NCBI RefSeq assembly: GCF_000967265.1
Contig: NZ_KQ033885.1
Coordinates: 1,779,538-1,843,537, forward strand
Direction of reading: 5' to 3'
Length of the DNA stretch: 64,000 nucleotides
Source of the DNA: Bifidobacterium mellis
Lineage (GTDB): Bacteria; Actinomycetota; Actinomycetes; Actinomycetales; Bifidobacteriaceae
Shown piece by piece: positions 30,449-39,041 of this stretch; position 1 is the first letter of the stretch; every line of letters begins with the position of its first letter. A program made the position numbers and the translations under genes. The notes below the pieces were generated by a model. That model had not been told where the DNA came from and ran no database searches. It saw nothing but the letters and a program-made list of their open reading frames with translations.

Positions 30449-31021
30449 TCACTTTCCGCTCGGGTGACCCTTGTCCGTCTGCGAACCGCTCTTGACCGAA
30501 GGCATGACGTCGGAGGTGATGGGTTGAGGCTCCCGCCGCTGCGGATGCGAATGCTCAGGGCTGGATGATCGCAAGGTGACGTTCCTGGGGGCTGGAGGCC
30601 CAGAGGCCGCAGAAACCGATGGCACGGCATTCCTCCGTTGCCTCGGGCTAGCCGACGATGCAGAATCAGCGCTTGGCGGCCTGGGCAGATTTATCTCGTC
30701 CGTGGAGTCGGAGGCCAGCATGCCTCGAACCTCCACCACGGAGGAGGAGTTGACATAGACCGGATAGGGATGTGCAAGGTCCTCAGCTGTTGGCGCATCC
30801 TCGCCCGAGCCGGGGGCGAACGACAGATGCCCTCCTGCAATCCTCGGCAGCTTATTCTCTCGCTCCTGCTGACGGCGGGCGGCCTTGCGCACACGCTCAT
30901 TCAGAGACTGGGAAAAAGCACGGTCCTGGGACTCGCCAAGCGCCAAGCGCATGACAAATACGATGAATGCCACCACCACCAGCACCCATACCAGGACAAT
31001 CATCCAGACCATACCTGCCAT
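30449..31021 (-). CDS. Membrane-anchored protein of unknown function
   Basis: A 190-residue protein with a single N-terminal membrane helix (about residues 3-27), a basic helical stretch with RVRKAARRQQERENK (about 42-57), and a long Ser/Pro/Arg-rich, low-complexity C-terminus. The tail is presumably cytoplasmic. The gene lies just upstream of ftsY in the same orientation. I do not recognise the family; in other bifidobacteria such proteins are only conserved hypotheticals. Confidence 0.6.
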   Translation of the reverse strand: MAGMVWMIVLVWVLVVVAFIVFVMRLALGESQDRAFSQSLNERVRKAARRQQERENKLPRIAGGHLSFAPGSGEDAPTAEDLAHPYPVYVNSSSVVEVRGMLASDSTDEINLPRPPSADSASSASPRQRRNAVPSVSAASGPPAPRNVTLRSSSPEHSHPQRREPQPITSDVMPSVKSGSQTDKGHPSGK

Positions 31022-31112
31022 TCTCTCAGAAGAACCCCACAGACGCGCTAAGACACGAGGAATCTATCGGTCTCTTTCACACTGGTTCATGCTGACGCGT
31101 TCTTTGGCCTTT

Positions 31113-31664
31113 TTACTCGGTAGACAAATCAATCCAATATCGTTCTACTGGCCGACCAGAGGTACTGGTGAGCACGTTCTCCAGTTGCCCGCCACGCGAG
31201 AGGATAGTCCGGCGGCTGGCCAGATTCGATGGGGAACAGGTGATCAGGACCCGGCTCATGCCCAAAGCAGCCGCCCGTCGCAGGCAATCATCCAGCATCA
31301 GCCCGGCATAACCCCGACGACGACAATCCGGACGAACTGAATAGCCGATGTTGCCGCCAGTGCGCAGAAGCACCTCGGTAAGCTGCAGCCTCAGCTGGAT
31401 CATCCCCACCAGTTTGCCACTGGGTACAAGGGCGGCGAACTGCAGGGCAGGCACAAACCCCGACGGCAGATCATCGCCGCGCGCCTGACGAGCCACCTCC
31501 GGCAGGCCTGACTGACGAACCTCATCCAGGCTGCGGCAGTCCTCCAGGGGGCCGAGCCCGGCCGCTTCATCCTCAGGCCGAGCACGACAGGCCAGTAAAT
31601 ACTCCCAGACATCTTCGGCATCCACCGCCCCTGGCTGGTCCATCCTCACCAGACGGATTCCCAC
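31113..31664 (-). CDS. GNAT family acetyltransferase
   Basis: An acetyl-CoA-dependent N-acetyltransferase of unknown substrate. The 183-residue protein has the central GNAT region: LVGMIQLRL (beta-4), GGNIGYSVRPDCRRRGYAG (acetyl-CoA pyrophosphate loop, R/Q-x-x-G-x-G/A type) and LITCSPSNLASRR. The C-terminus ends RPVERYWIDL. A 322-base gap precedes it, and no operon is evident. Confidence 0.85.
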   Translation of the reverse strand: MGIRLVRMDQPGAVDAEDVWEYLLACRARPEDEAAGLGPLEDCRSLDEVRQSGLPEVARQARGDDLPSGFVPALQFAALVPSGKLVGMIQLRLQLTEVLLRTGGNIGYSVRPDCRRRGYAGLMLDDCLRRAAALGMSRVLITCSPSNLASRRTILSRGGQLENVLTSTSGRPVERYWIDLSTE

Positions 31665-31986
31665 GGTCCACCTCCTCTACCGAATGCTTGGCCACCCCTT
31701 TGCGCTTCAGCTTACCTGAGCAGCATTCAACGGAACTGGGATTTTCAAAGCGAACAAGTGCCGCCAGGACATCACGCGCATAACTGAATAGTTGGAACTC
31801 AATACAGCAAGAACCTCACTTTTCATTAAAAGTTCAACAAAGGGTCAGTAAAGATTCTCCCAAATTGAAGTCCTGGGCTTTAGTCACTGGCTTCAGCTTC
31901 ATCCAGTCAACGAAAGCACGAAACTGGAGTCTATTGTTCTTTCTGCTTTTCTCCTCCCAATGCCCGGAATAGCTGGTTATGAATCG
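31665..31986. other. Intergenic interval, no gene seen
   Basis: This lies downstream of the response-regulator gene and upstream of the GNAT gene, both on the minus strand. It is AT-richer than its neighbours. No convincing terminator, promoter or small ORF was found. Confidence 0.5.
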
Positions 31987-32661
31987 TCAGTCAGGCATCC
32001 CAGCCTGAAACCATGTGATGACAATTTGTGTGCGGTCCCGCAGGCCTGTCTTGTCGAGTATGCGACTTACGTAGCGCCGGACGGAGGTGATTTCGAGAGT
32101 GAGGCGCTGGGCTATTTCCTGGTTGGATAGCCCTTGAGCGATGAGCCCGGCTATCTCGTACTCCCTGGGGGTCAGTTTGTCCAGCTGCTGTCTGGCCTGC
32201 AAATCACTGACCTTATGCCGGGCATAGGCTCTGTCGCGGTTGATGAGCTCTGCCGTGATACGGGGGGTGAGCACCGCGTCTCCATCGGCCACTGCATGAA
32301 TGGCTCGGTGCAGGTCTCTGGTAGACACATCCTTGAGCAGAAAGCCGTAGGCGCCTGCGTGGAGACCGGTGAAGGCATAATCGTCTTCGTCATAGGTGGT
32401 CAGGATCAGCGTGCGAATGTCGGGGAACTCCTTGGCAATGACCGCAGTGGCACTGATGCCGTCCATCACCGGCATGCGAACGTCCATCAGGATCACCCGA
32501 GGCAGCGGCTGGGCGGCTGCTTTCATCTCTCGCAGCATGGTCACTGCCTCCTGACCGTTGGAGGCTTGTCTGACGACCTGTAAATCGTGGTCGGACTCGA
32601 TCATGCGTGCCAACCCCTTGCGGAGGAGCGCAAGGTCATCGACCAGCATCAGGTCAATCAT
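31987..32661 (-). CDS. NarL/LuxR-family response regulator
   Basis: A 224-residue transcription factor. Its receiver domain has an acidic pair VDD near the N-terminus, phospho-acceptor Asp60 in LMDVRMPVMDG, and the later Thr/Lys switch residues. A C-terminal LuxR helix-turn-helix shows LTPREYEIAGLIAQGLSNQEIA. It overlaps the histidine-kinase gene by 8 bases and probably regulates the adjoining ABC transporter genes in response to an envelope signal. Confidence 0.93.
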   Translation of the reverse strand: MIDLMLVDDLALLRKGLARMIESDHDLQVVRQASNGQEAVTMLREMKAAAQPLPRVILMDVRMPVMDGISATAVIAKEFPDIRTLILTTYDEDDYAFTGLHAGAYGFLLKDVSTRDLHRAIHAVADGDAVLTPRITAELINRDRAYARHKVSDLQARQQLDKLTPREYEIAGLIAQGLSNQEIAQRLTLEITSVRRYVSRILDKTGLRDRTQIVITWFQAGMPD

Positions 32662-33919
32662 GGGCGTTGCCCTCTTTCTCGCTGGTGCCAGGCAGGACGG
32701 CTTCTACCGTCCATCCCCCGTTCTCGCTCGGTCCGCAACTCAGACTCCCTCCCATCAGTCGCCATTGCTCGCCAATCTGCTTGAGGCCAACTCCTTGATG
32801 ATCATGAATGGCCGGTTTCCGATCGGCCAAGGTTCGCCCATGCTCATCCCCATGCCCATCGTCGTGGATGCTGATTCGGAGGGCGCCGTCCTGCCCATAG
32901 TCGCGGGAGATGACGATGGTGCTCGGGTCTGAAGCGTGCCGGAGCGTGTTGGTGATTGCCTCCCTGCTGACGATGAAACAGAGGTTGTCCTGTCTAGGGT
33001 CGTGCAGCTGATGCCCTGTTTTAGTAGACACGACAGCCAGACCAGCCGCGCGGGCATGGGCGATTACGGTGTCGAGTTCGTCGAGCGTGTGCAGCCTGGA
33101 ACCAAACCTGCGCCCATCATCATCGGGCTCTTGAGGGATTGCGTCATGCTCTTGGACAAGGGTACGGACGGCTTGCCGGGTGTCGGCCAAGCCATCCCTG
33201 GCCACCTGATTGATGTCCGTAAGCACCTCTTGCAATTCCTTGATTTCAACTGAGTCAGCGAATCCCTGGGTCAGGGCAATGATCGTGGTGAGGTCGTGGC
33301 CCACGCTGTCGTGCAACTCCCCCGCTACCTGGGCACGTGATACAGCCTTATCCCTTTGCCTGGCAAGCATCTCAGAGCGGATGCGCTCCTGCTCCTCACG
33401 CTGCTGCGTCTTGCGTCGAATCCGGTAGGACCTGACAGCTATGGCAGCGGCTACGACAGCCATGATGACAGCCATCCGGGCCGACCATTCCAGAAAGAGC
33501 ATGTGCCCGGCATGCATGCTGACGGTGACCAGACTGACGGCCGCGGCTACCTCACCCACGCCTGCCGCAATCCTGGGTGCTGGCGATAAACAGACGCAGA
33601 AATAGAGGGCGCCTACCAGTGGTATCAGGAAGCTATCGTCCGAGGTGGCAAATGACAGGCCAAGGTATAGCAGGGTCTCCATGGTCGTGATGAGCAGGGG
33701 AGATTGTCTGCTCCAGTACAGCAGGCAGGAACACAGAAGACCAATCAGACCGATGGCCGTCTTCCAAACAGGCAAAGGAATGTTCTCGGCCCAGACTGGA
33801 GGAAAAATGGGGGCGCTGACATAGAGAAGCGTATAAACCAGGCTCAGCAGAGGCATGACGAACCTGGTCAAGCGTTGATTGCTCAACAGCTCGAATAGGT
33901 TGGTTGTCATGCCCTTCAT
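32654..33919 (-). CDS. Sensor histidine kinase (HisKA_3 type)
   Basis: A 421-residue kinase with five or six membrane helices in the first 170 residues and no large extracellular domain. A coiled segment follows, with a HisKA_3 box ELHDSVGHDLTT (phospho-His in LHDSVGH), and an HATPase_c domain with EAITNTLRHA and HDDGHG. This short-loop architecture is typical of kinases that sense together with an ABC transporter. It is coupled to the response regulator and follows the permease by 37 bases. Confidence 0.9.
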   Translation of the reverse strand: MKGMTTNLFELLSNQRLTRFVMPLLSLVYTLLYVSAPIFPPVWAENIPLPVWKTAIGLIGLLCSCLLYWSRQSPLLITTMETLLYLGLSFATSDDSFLIPLVGALYFCVCLSPAPRIAAGVGEVAAAVSLVTVSMHAGHMLFLEWSARMAVIMAVVAAAIAVRSYRIRRKTQQREEQERIRSEMLARQRDKAVSRAQVAGELHDSVGHDLTTIIALTQGFADSVEIKELQEVLTDINQVARDGLADTRQAVRTLVQEHDAIPQEPDDDGRRFGSRLHTLDELDTVIAHARAAGLAVVSTKTGHQLHDPRQDNLCFIVSREAITNTLRHASDPSTIVISRDYGQDGALRISIHDDGHGDEHGRTLADRKPAIHDHQGVGLKQIGEQWRLMGGSLSCGPSENGGWTVEAVLPGTSEKEGNAHD

Positions 33920-33956
33920 CGCGCCCCCTTACGCCGCATGCCGAGGCTGCCCAGGT

Positions 33957-35378
33957 TCATTCGCCAGTGTACTGTGCTATCACACCGGCAGGGGAGCGAC
34001 CTGCTGATTTGCGCACCGTGGCCCACGAAGCCAGTGATGCCGCCGAAGTCAGAAGCAGGAAGACCAGCGCCCAGTGGGCCCAAGGTATGCCAATGCTGGC
34101 AGCGCCAAAGACCTTGCGGAATCCGGCAGCGTAAGCCATGACCGGCAGAAGGCTGGAGGTGAAGGATATGAGTACGGCAGTAGTCGCCATGATGAACCCT
34201 TCGAGAGCGGACATGAGCTCGAGTTGATTCGGGTCCGCGCCAGCGATCGAAATGAGGGACAGATCCAGGCTTCGACCGTGGGCTGAGATCAGGTATCCTG
34301 CGCATACTCCAGCCAGCGTGACGACCAGTGCGGGGCCCAGAAGGGTAATGAGCATGGAGAAATCTGAGTTGCTGACATCCAGGTTGGGAGGCAGCAGGCT
34401 ACTTGATTCGGCGCTGGTCTGATAAAAGGAATCGGTCATCATCAGCAATGAAACCCCCACGATCAGCGGTATGACCGTGGAACTGAGACTGCGCATGCGG
34501 ACGTTGGCTTGCCGGCAAGCAATCAGCCATGAGGGGTTGTGAAGAGCGACGAGCCTGGTCCAGCCGCTGGTGACCGTGCCCAGCAGGGAGGGACCTGCCA
34601 AGCAGATTGCGGCCAGCAGGAGCATGAAACCGAAAGTGCTTCCCATGGCGATAGGCAGGATGGGCGCAGCGGTGTTCAAACGGACCAGTTGCTCATCAGG
34701 GATGGTCCTAGCCTGCATAATCGGCATCAACATGACCGCCAACGCTGCCAACAGACACAAGGCAGCAGCGATACGACGAACCAAACCCGCTGCTTTTGGA
34801 GGGATGATTGCAGCCCGCAGGGATTCCACTGGACTGATCTGGCTGATGGCTCGGATGGTCAGCAGCGTGCCAACCAAGGCCACCAATATTCCGCACAAGG
34901 TTCCTACTGCCCAGGAAGCCAGCTGGTGGGTGGCGATAAAAGGCTGCCTGCCAATCAGGAACTGGGAAGTCTCCCAGGCATAGAGAGGGCGAGCAAGCAG
35001 AAAAGAAGCCGCCAGCGAGACCACACTGGCCGCGAGCGCCAAGATGAATACGCGCATACAGGTCAGAGAGGTCAGTTGCCAGGGAGTTGCGCCTTGCAAG
35101 GCTAACAGGGCAAGGTTGCGTCTGCGCTGGTTGATCACCGACGAAACGACCTGCAGAACGATCAATACTGCGGCAATGAGAAGAGCCACGAAGGGGATCA
35201 TCAAATTTTGGTAGGCTGTGCGGCCCTGCTCAGCCATACCGGGGAGACTGCCCAGGGCCTTGGCTGAAGAGAGCATCATGGCAAGCAGGCCGACCATGGT
35301 TTGCGAGGCGATCAGCACGAGGGCGACGCCAGACCAAGCCAAGGGGGCATCCTTGAAATCTCGCAGAAGCAGTCGCAT
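33957..35378 (-). CDS. FtsX-type ABC transporter permease
   Basis: A 473-residue membrane protein with two FtsX-like halves: helices at about 12-35, 60-85, 105-135 and 155-180, then a second set at about 205-225, 245-275, 305-325, 355-380, 405-430 and 440-460. It lacks a big extracellular domain. The ATG at 35378 shares one base with the stop of the ATPase gene (TGATG), so they are coupled. It works with the upstream ATPase in export of, or resistance to, an antimicrobial or lipid-like substrate; the substrate is unknown. Confidence 0.87.
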   Translation of the reverse strand: MRLLLRDFKDAPLAWSGVALVLIASQTMVGLLAMMLSSAKALGSLPGMAEQGRTAYQNLMIPFVALLIAAVLIVLQVVSSVINQRRRNLALLALQGATPWQLTSLTCMRVFILALAASVVSLAASFLLARPLYAWETSQFLIGRQPFIATHQLASWAVGTLCGILVALVGTLLTIRAISQISPVESLRAAIIPPKAAGLVRRIAAALCLLAALAVMLMPIMQARTIPDEQLVRLNTAAPILPIAMGSTFGFMLLLAAICLAGPSLLGTVTSGWTRLVALHNPSWLIACRQANVRMRSLSSTVIPLIVGVSLLMMTDSFYQTSAESSSLLPPNLDVSNSDFSMLITLLGPALVVTLAGVCAGYLISAHGRSLDLSLISIAGADPNQLELMSALEGFIMATTAVLISFTSSLLPVMAYAAGFRKVFGAASIGIPWAHWALVFLLLTSAASLASWATVRKSAGRSPAGVIAQYTGE

Positions 35379-36115
35379 CAGATGCTCGCTTTCGGCACAG
35401 GAACCTTGTCGACTGTGGCTATGCGACCGTCGCACAGATGCACCAGAGTGTTGCAGCGGGAGGCGACTTCCGGACTGTGGGTGACCATAATCACTGCGTG
35501 GCCCGGTCGATCGGCGAAGGCAGCGAGTTCATTGACGACCACATCGCCAGTCTCCTGGTCAAGGGCGCCAGTAGGTTCATCGGCGAAGATGATATCGGGT
35601 TCCGAAATCAGCGCGCGGGCCAGGGCAACCCGCTGCTGCTCGCCGCCTGACAGGAGGGTCACATTGGTCTTGAGTAGCCCCCTGATGCCCAGTCTGTCCA
35701 GCAGCTTGAACGCCTGATCCTCCGGCCAGCGGGTCTTGCGCAGAATGAAGGGCAGTTTGAGGTTGTCCTCCACGCTCATCGAAGGCACCAGATTATAGGA
35801 CTGGAAAACGAAACCCAGGTGCGCACGGCGGAACCGTGCCGACACCGCAGGCCCCATGGCAGAGATGCACTGACCCAGGACTCCCACTTGGCCCGAGCTG
35901 ACGGGTTCGAGACCAGCCAGGCAGTAGAGCAGGGTTGATTTGCCGCTACCCGATGGCCCTACAATCCCGGTCATGGCTCTCCAGGAAGCAGTGAACTCCA
36001 CATTGTTTAAGAGAGTTATGATCTCCGCTTTCCTGGGTGAAACCTGCTTGCACAGACCAGATGCATGGATGGGGAAGGGCTCGCCCTGGCCGGAAGGATC
36101 GACAGTATGCTTCAT
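35378..36115 (-). CDS. ABC transporter ATP-binding protein (MacB/LolD type)
   Basis: The ATPase of the neighbouring FtsX permease. The 245-residue protein has Walker A GPSGSGKST, the Q-loop VFQSYNLVPSM, signature LLSGGEQQRVALAR, Walker B IIFADEPTGALDQ and the H-loop VMVTHSPEVA. The ATG at 36115 overlaps the stop of a 31-codon ORF upstream as ATGA and is therefore preferred over a TTG seven codons earlier. The order leader-ATPase-permease-kinase-regulator forms one operon. Confidence 0.92.
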   Translation of the reverse strand: MKHTVDPSGQGEPFPIHASGLCKQVSPRKAEIITLLNNVEFTASWRAMTGIVGPSGSGKSTLLYCLAGLEPVSSGQVGVLGQCISAMGPAVSARFRRAHLGFVFQSYNLVPSMSVEDNLKLPFILRKTRWPEDQAFKLLDRLGIRGLLKTNVTLLSGGEQQRVALARALISEPDIIFADEPTGALDQETGDVVVNELAAFADRPGHAVIMVTHSPEVASRCNTLVHLCDGRIATVDKVPVPKASI

Positions 36116-36207
36116 GGCAGTATCCAGTGCTTGCAAACGGGTGAATGCCAGTATGAGCCTGTAATGCTCTGTACGTGCAGCGATGCGTATTGAGCCGGTT
36201 GTTTCAT
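36112..36207 (-). CDS. 31-codon leader ORF coupled to the ABC ATPase gene
   Basis: ATG at 36207 follows a strong GAGGGAGGGAG ribosome-binding sequence. The frame encodes 31 residues beginning MKQPAQYASLHV and ending KHWILP. Its TGA overlaps the ATPase ATG. The ATPase has no good ribosome-binding site of its own, so translation probably depends on this ORF. It could be a regulatory leader peptide; no family is recognised. Confidence 0.5.
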   Translation of the reverse strand: MKQPAQYASLHVQSITGSYWHSPVCKHWILP

Positions 36208-36615
36208 CGGAGCTCCCTCCCTCAGCGCAGTTGCGAGGGCAAGAGATCGCCTCGCAGAGATGATTCTTTCAATCCGAGTACGGGGAATCAACATCGGCCG
36301 CCAGTTTGCCATCTGCAGATGGCAAAACAAAGACCGGCCAACGCCTAACGGGAAGGAATGCCTCTCTACAGCCTTGGCAGAAGCTTTGGCATACAGGTTC
36401 GTTTATTGTCCCGGCAGGGATCCCATCGCACAAGTTCAGCGCCTGCCACCACCCGCCCTCCACACATCTCAACAATCTTCCTAAGCGGGCGGAAGGATAA
36501 CGTTTCATGCTGAGATTCTTCATCTATCTGTACAGGTTTTCAGTGATGCTTCGCCCGAGAACCGGCTTGCCGTGAACTGGAAAAATCCAGACCAAACATG
36601 TAGTGTTGAGATGTT
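36208..36615. other. Upstream region of the ABC/two-component operon
   Basis: About 400 bases without a convincing gene. It holds a 22-bp perfect palindrome and presumably the minus-strand operon promoter. TTGATT near 36292 is a weak -35 candidate. The right end is the tRNA-Lys promoter region. Confidence 0.5.
36305..36326. promoter_or_regulatory. 22-bp perfect palindrome, candidate operator
   Basis: TTTGCCATCTGCAGATGGCAAA read as two 11-base half-sites is exactly self-complementary. It lies about 100 bases upstream of the leader ORF. It could bind a dimeric regulator such as the neighbouring LuxR-type protein, or form a hairpin. Confidence 0.4.
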
Positions 36616-36688
36616 GCCCCTCTGGCTCAATGGTTAGAGCAGCGTCCTTTTAAGTCGTGGGTTGTGGGTTCGAGTCCCACGGGGGGCA
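36616..36688 (+). tRNA. tRNA-Lys (anticodon TTT)
   Basis: A 73-base cloverleaf. The acceptor stem is GCCCCTC/GGGGGGC with one G-T pair, and the D-arm contains GGTTAGAGC. The anticodon loop is CTTTTAA with anticodon TTT, and the T-arm is GTGGG-TTCGAGT-CCCAC. The discriminator is A, and CCA is not encoded. A T-run follows at 36690. It marks the left edge of the accessory region and is a typical integration site. Confidence 0.95.
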
Positions 36689-36691
36689 CTT

Positions 36692-36910
36692 TTTCTGCTG
36701 GATTGCTTTTGGCGGCTCAGCGATGGGCAGGAACTAGCAGCACAAGCACGGTTCAGAGCTGTTCTCGGAGGCAGACTCCATGAAATAATCGAAGCTTTGT
36801 TTCGTGACCAACAAGATAATCCCGAGCGTTATAAAAATCCTGGAATTTTAGCAGCACAATGTTTGATAGATGCTGGGATTGTAGATAAAACATATACAGC
36901 GGCAAAATAA
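36692..36910 (+). pseudogene. C-terminal remnant of an unknown protein
   Basis: A frame open from the tRNA end, without a start codon of its own, encodes about 70 residues. The last 45 look like genuine protein (HEIIEALFRDQQDNPERYK, then CLIDAGIVDKTYTAAK). It is probably the tail of a gene truncated by recombination at the tRNA. Family not recognised. Confidence 0.35.
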
Positions 36911-37119
36911 TGCTAATAATCAGAGCACTCTTCAAGAAATTTTACAGTTTCCCTGAAGAAAATAAGCAAGTATCCAGGCGCAGTATCTGTCTTTCTTCGG
37001 GGGTGAGTCGACTACCATAAGTGATGGGGCCAATAATCCATGAAAATCTTCCACATTTCAGAAAATCACATGGTAGGCTCACATCTGCGCTCATATTGTT
37101 ATCTGCTGTCATTGTTCTA

Positions 37120-37589
37120 ATAGTAAGGCGTTGACCGCGATCGCATTGTCGGGTCTAGTCATGGACGTGTTGGTCGGCCCCGCCGATGCAAGGAAGACCA
37201 CGGCCATGAACGCGCTGCGCCGCGCATAGGAGACAGAGCACGGCAGAGGTTCAGTGGCCAGACTCGACCCCTTAGCGGTCGCGACGCAAGTGCTCGCCGA
37301 ACGGCAAACCCTCATCGAGCAATGCGCCGCCACGCTCCTGACAAGGCCATCGCAAATCGTGAGCCTTGGACTACCCAACTCGGTCCCAAACCCACCGAGA
37401 CAAAACGGCAGACAAAATGGCTCAAAGTTGCACGTACCATCGTCGCCTACCGCGATCGCTACCACATCACCGACAGCCAGCACCCCCTCGGGCCAGAGTC
37501 AAAAGACGCGGCCATAAAGCAAAAGAGCAATGCAGCGCGCATACGAACAGCGCTGGATACAACACGAAAAGCAATGTGCAGGTTATAAA
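37120..37589 (+). pseudogene. Decayed MobF/TraA-type conjugative relaxase remnant
   Basis: Two frames together match the helicase and C-terminal parts of actinobacterial TrwC/TraA-like relaxases. The first has MDVLVGPADARKTTAM, a ruined Walker A expected as GPAGAGKTT, then NALRRA, a TAG stop at 37227-37229 where Trp is expected, and EHGRGSV. The second frame continues with REPWTTQLGPKPTE, IVAYRDRYHITD and HPLGPE, the characteristic C-terminal block. The central part is deleted. The N-terminal relaxase domain is absent. It indicates that a conjugative or mobilizable element contributed to this region. Confidence 0.6.
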
Positions 37590-37932
37590 TCCCATTCCGC
37601 ATATTCTTAGGGATACCCGGACTATGACGCGCACAGGCAGAAACCTGTGATGGGAAGACGAGCATTGACTGATATTCAAAACCCCAAAACACAGGTCAAC
37701 GAGAACCGTTAGACCTGTTGCGAACACGCGGCTGCCTAAGTATGGCACATAAGTTCCAGAATCGAGAAGATCAATGGCAACTTAGCAAGCATCTAAGAAA
37801 GAAGCAGCGTGTTTCTCTACTTCGAACATTGGCCACTTTTATCCCACTTGCGCCTCTACCTTCAGCATCTGATATCGACGTAAAATAACCATATCGTGGT
37901 GCATTAAAACCATGTATGCGAGAGAAGGGCAG

Positions 37933-39039
37933 ATGTCTGACAATAATACATCCGACGATGGTGAGTACCCGGCCCCGCACCTAGATATCCGACAACTACG
38001 AAAGCTATGTTATAGCAAACGACTGAACTTCCTTCTTGGAGCAGGGGCGTCGCAACCAGCCATACCAACCTTGACAGATGGGCAGGAGCCAAAAGAACTT
38101 ATTGACCAAATACGGCAAGTCTCTTGTAAACTTGCCGCCGGGTCGGTCTTGGCTGAGGAGGAAATGGACACTCTAGGGGCATACGTCAGGTTCATATCAA
38201 TGATCATTTCCATTCTCAGTATGTCTAACTCGAGGGCTGTGCCAAGATCCGCGAACATTTTTACTACGAACTACGACCTTTTCATTGAAGCTGCCATGGA
38301 CCAAGTTATGCAGGAGAACTATGGTGTCATTTTCAACGACGGTGCGAACGGCTACTTTAGGCGGTACATCAACACTTTCAACTACGACCGATCCACGGCA
38401 CTCAGGGGTCAGTTCGACAATTACAATCACGAAACCCCGACGATCAGACTCATCAAACCACATGGATCCATTAATTGGAGACAATCCAAAGCGGACAAAG
38501 ATCAAGAGCTCATCGAGGTGCTCAGCCAGCCCGTAGAAAATCCTTTTCTTGTTCTGCCTGATGCAAATGAGTCGGAGCATACGATGGAGAGCCGCCACTT
38601 CTTCGAGATGCTTCGGTTGTTCAACATCGAATTGGATAAACCGCAGTCGATACTGTTCGTCATAGGCTTCTCCTTCCAAGACAAGCACATCAAGGGCATG
38701 GTACAGAGAGCTTTGCAAAATCCTGGGCTTCAGGTGTGCATCTTCGCCTACTCTGATGAGACATCTAAACCGAACACTGGCAATGCGAGAAAAGACATCC
38801 TAAACAATCTCGGAACGATATCGAATTCGAACCTGTTGATTCTCTCACCTAAAGACGTGGCCAATTGTGTGATCAATCTTGGAAAGCATGATCCGCCTCA
38901 CGCAGACTCTAAATCTACAGAAAACAAGTCGGATAGCATACGACTAAACCTAAAGACCGTAACAAGACTGCTCATGCCCAACAATGCCGACAGCTTTCCC
39001 ATACTTGCACAATCAGACAGTGGGAGAGGGAGCAAATAG
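37933..39039 (+). CDS. SIR2-like NADase, SIR2-HerA defence system
   Basis: The 368-residue protein has a SIR2-like fold: NAD-binding FLLGAGAS (33-40), TTNYD (111-115), KPHGSINW with the probable catalytic His177, and IGFSFQDKH (244-252). In the SIR2-HerA anti-phage system, SIR2 degrades NAD+ on infection in a complex with the HerA ATPase. The chosen ATG at 37933 has AGAAGGG just upstream; an ATG seven codons earlier is poorer. The HerA gene begins two bases after the stop. A 100-residue C-terminal region lacks known motifs. Both genes are intact, unlike many neighbours. Confidence 0.85.
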   Translation: MSDNNTSDDGEYPAPHLDIRQLRKLCYSKRLNFLLGAGASQPAIPTLTDGQEPKELIDQIRQVSCKLAAGSVLAEEEMDTLGAYVRFISMIISILSMSNSRAVPRSANIFTTNYDLFIEAAMDQVMQENYGVIFNDGANGYFRRYINTFNYDRSTALRGQFDNYNHETPTIRLIKPHGSINWRQSKADKDQELIEVLSQPVENPFLVLPDANESEHTMESRHFFEMLRLFNIELDKPQSILFVIGFSFQDKHIKGMVQRALQNPGLQVCIFAYSDETSKPNTGNARKDILNNLGTISNSNLLILSPKDVANCVINLGKHDPPHADSKSTENKSDSIRLNLKTVTRLLMPNNADSFPILAQSDSGRGSK

Positions 39040-39041
39040 AT

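Noticed and set aside
36942-37094. 50-codon minus-strand ORF beginning MSADVSLPCDFL
   Set aside because: Contains a plausible LTPEERQILR stretch but is very short, without context or a clear family. It may be a fragment.
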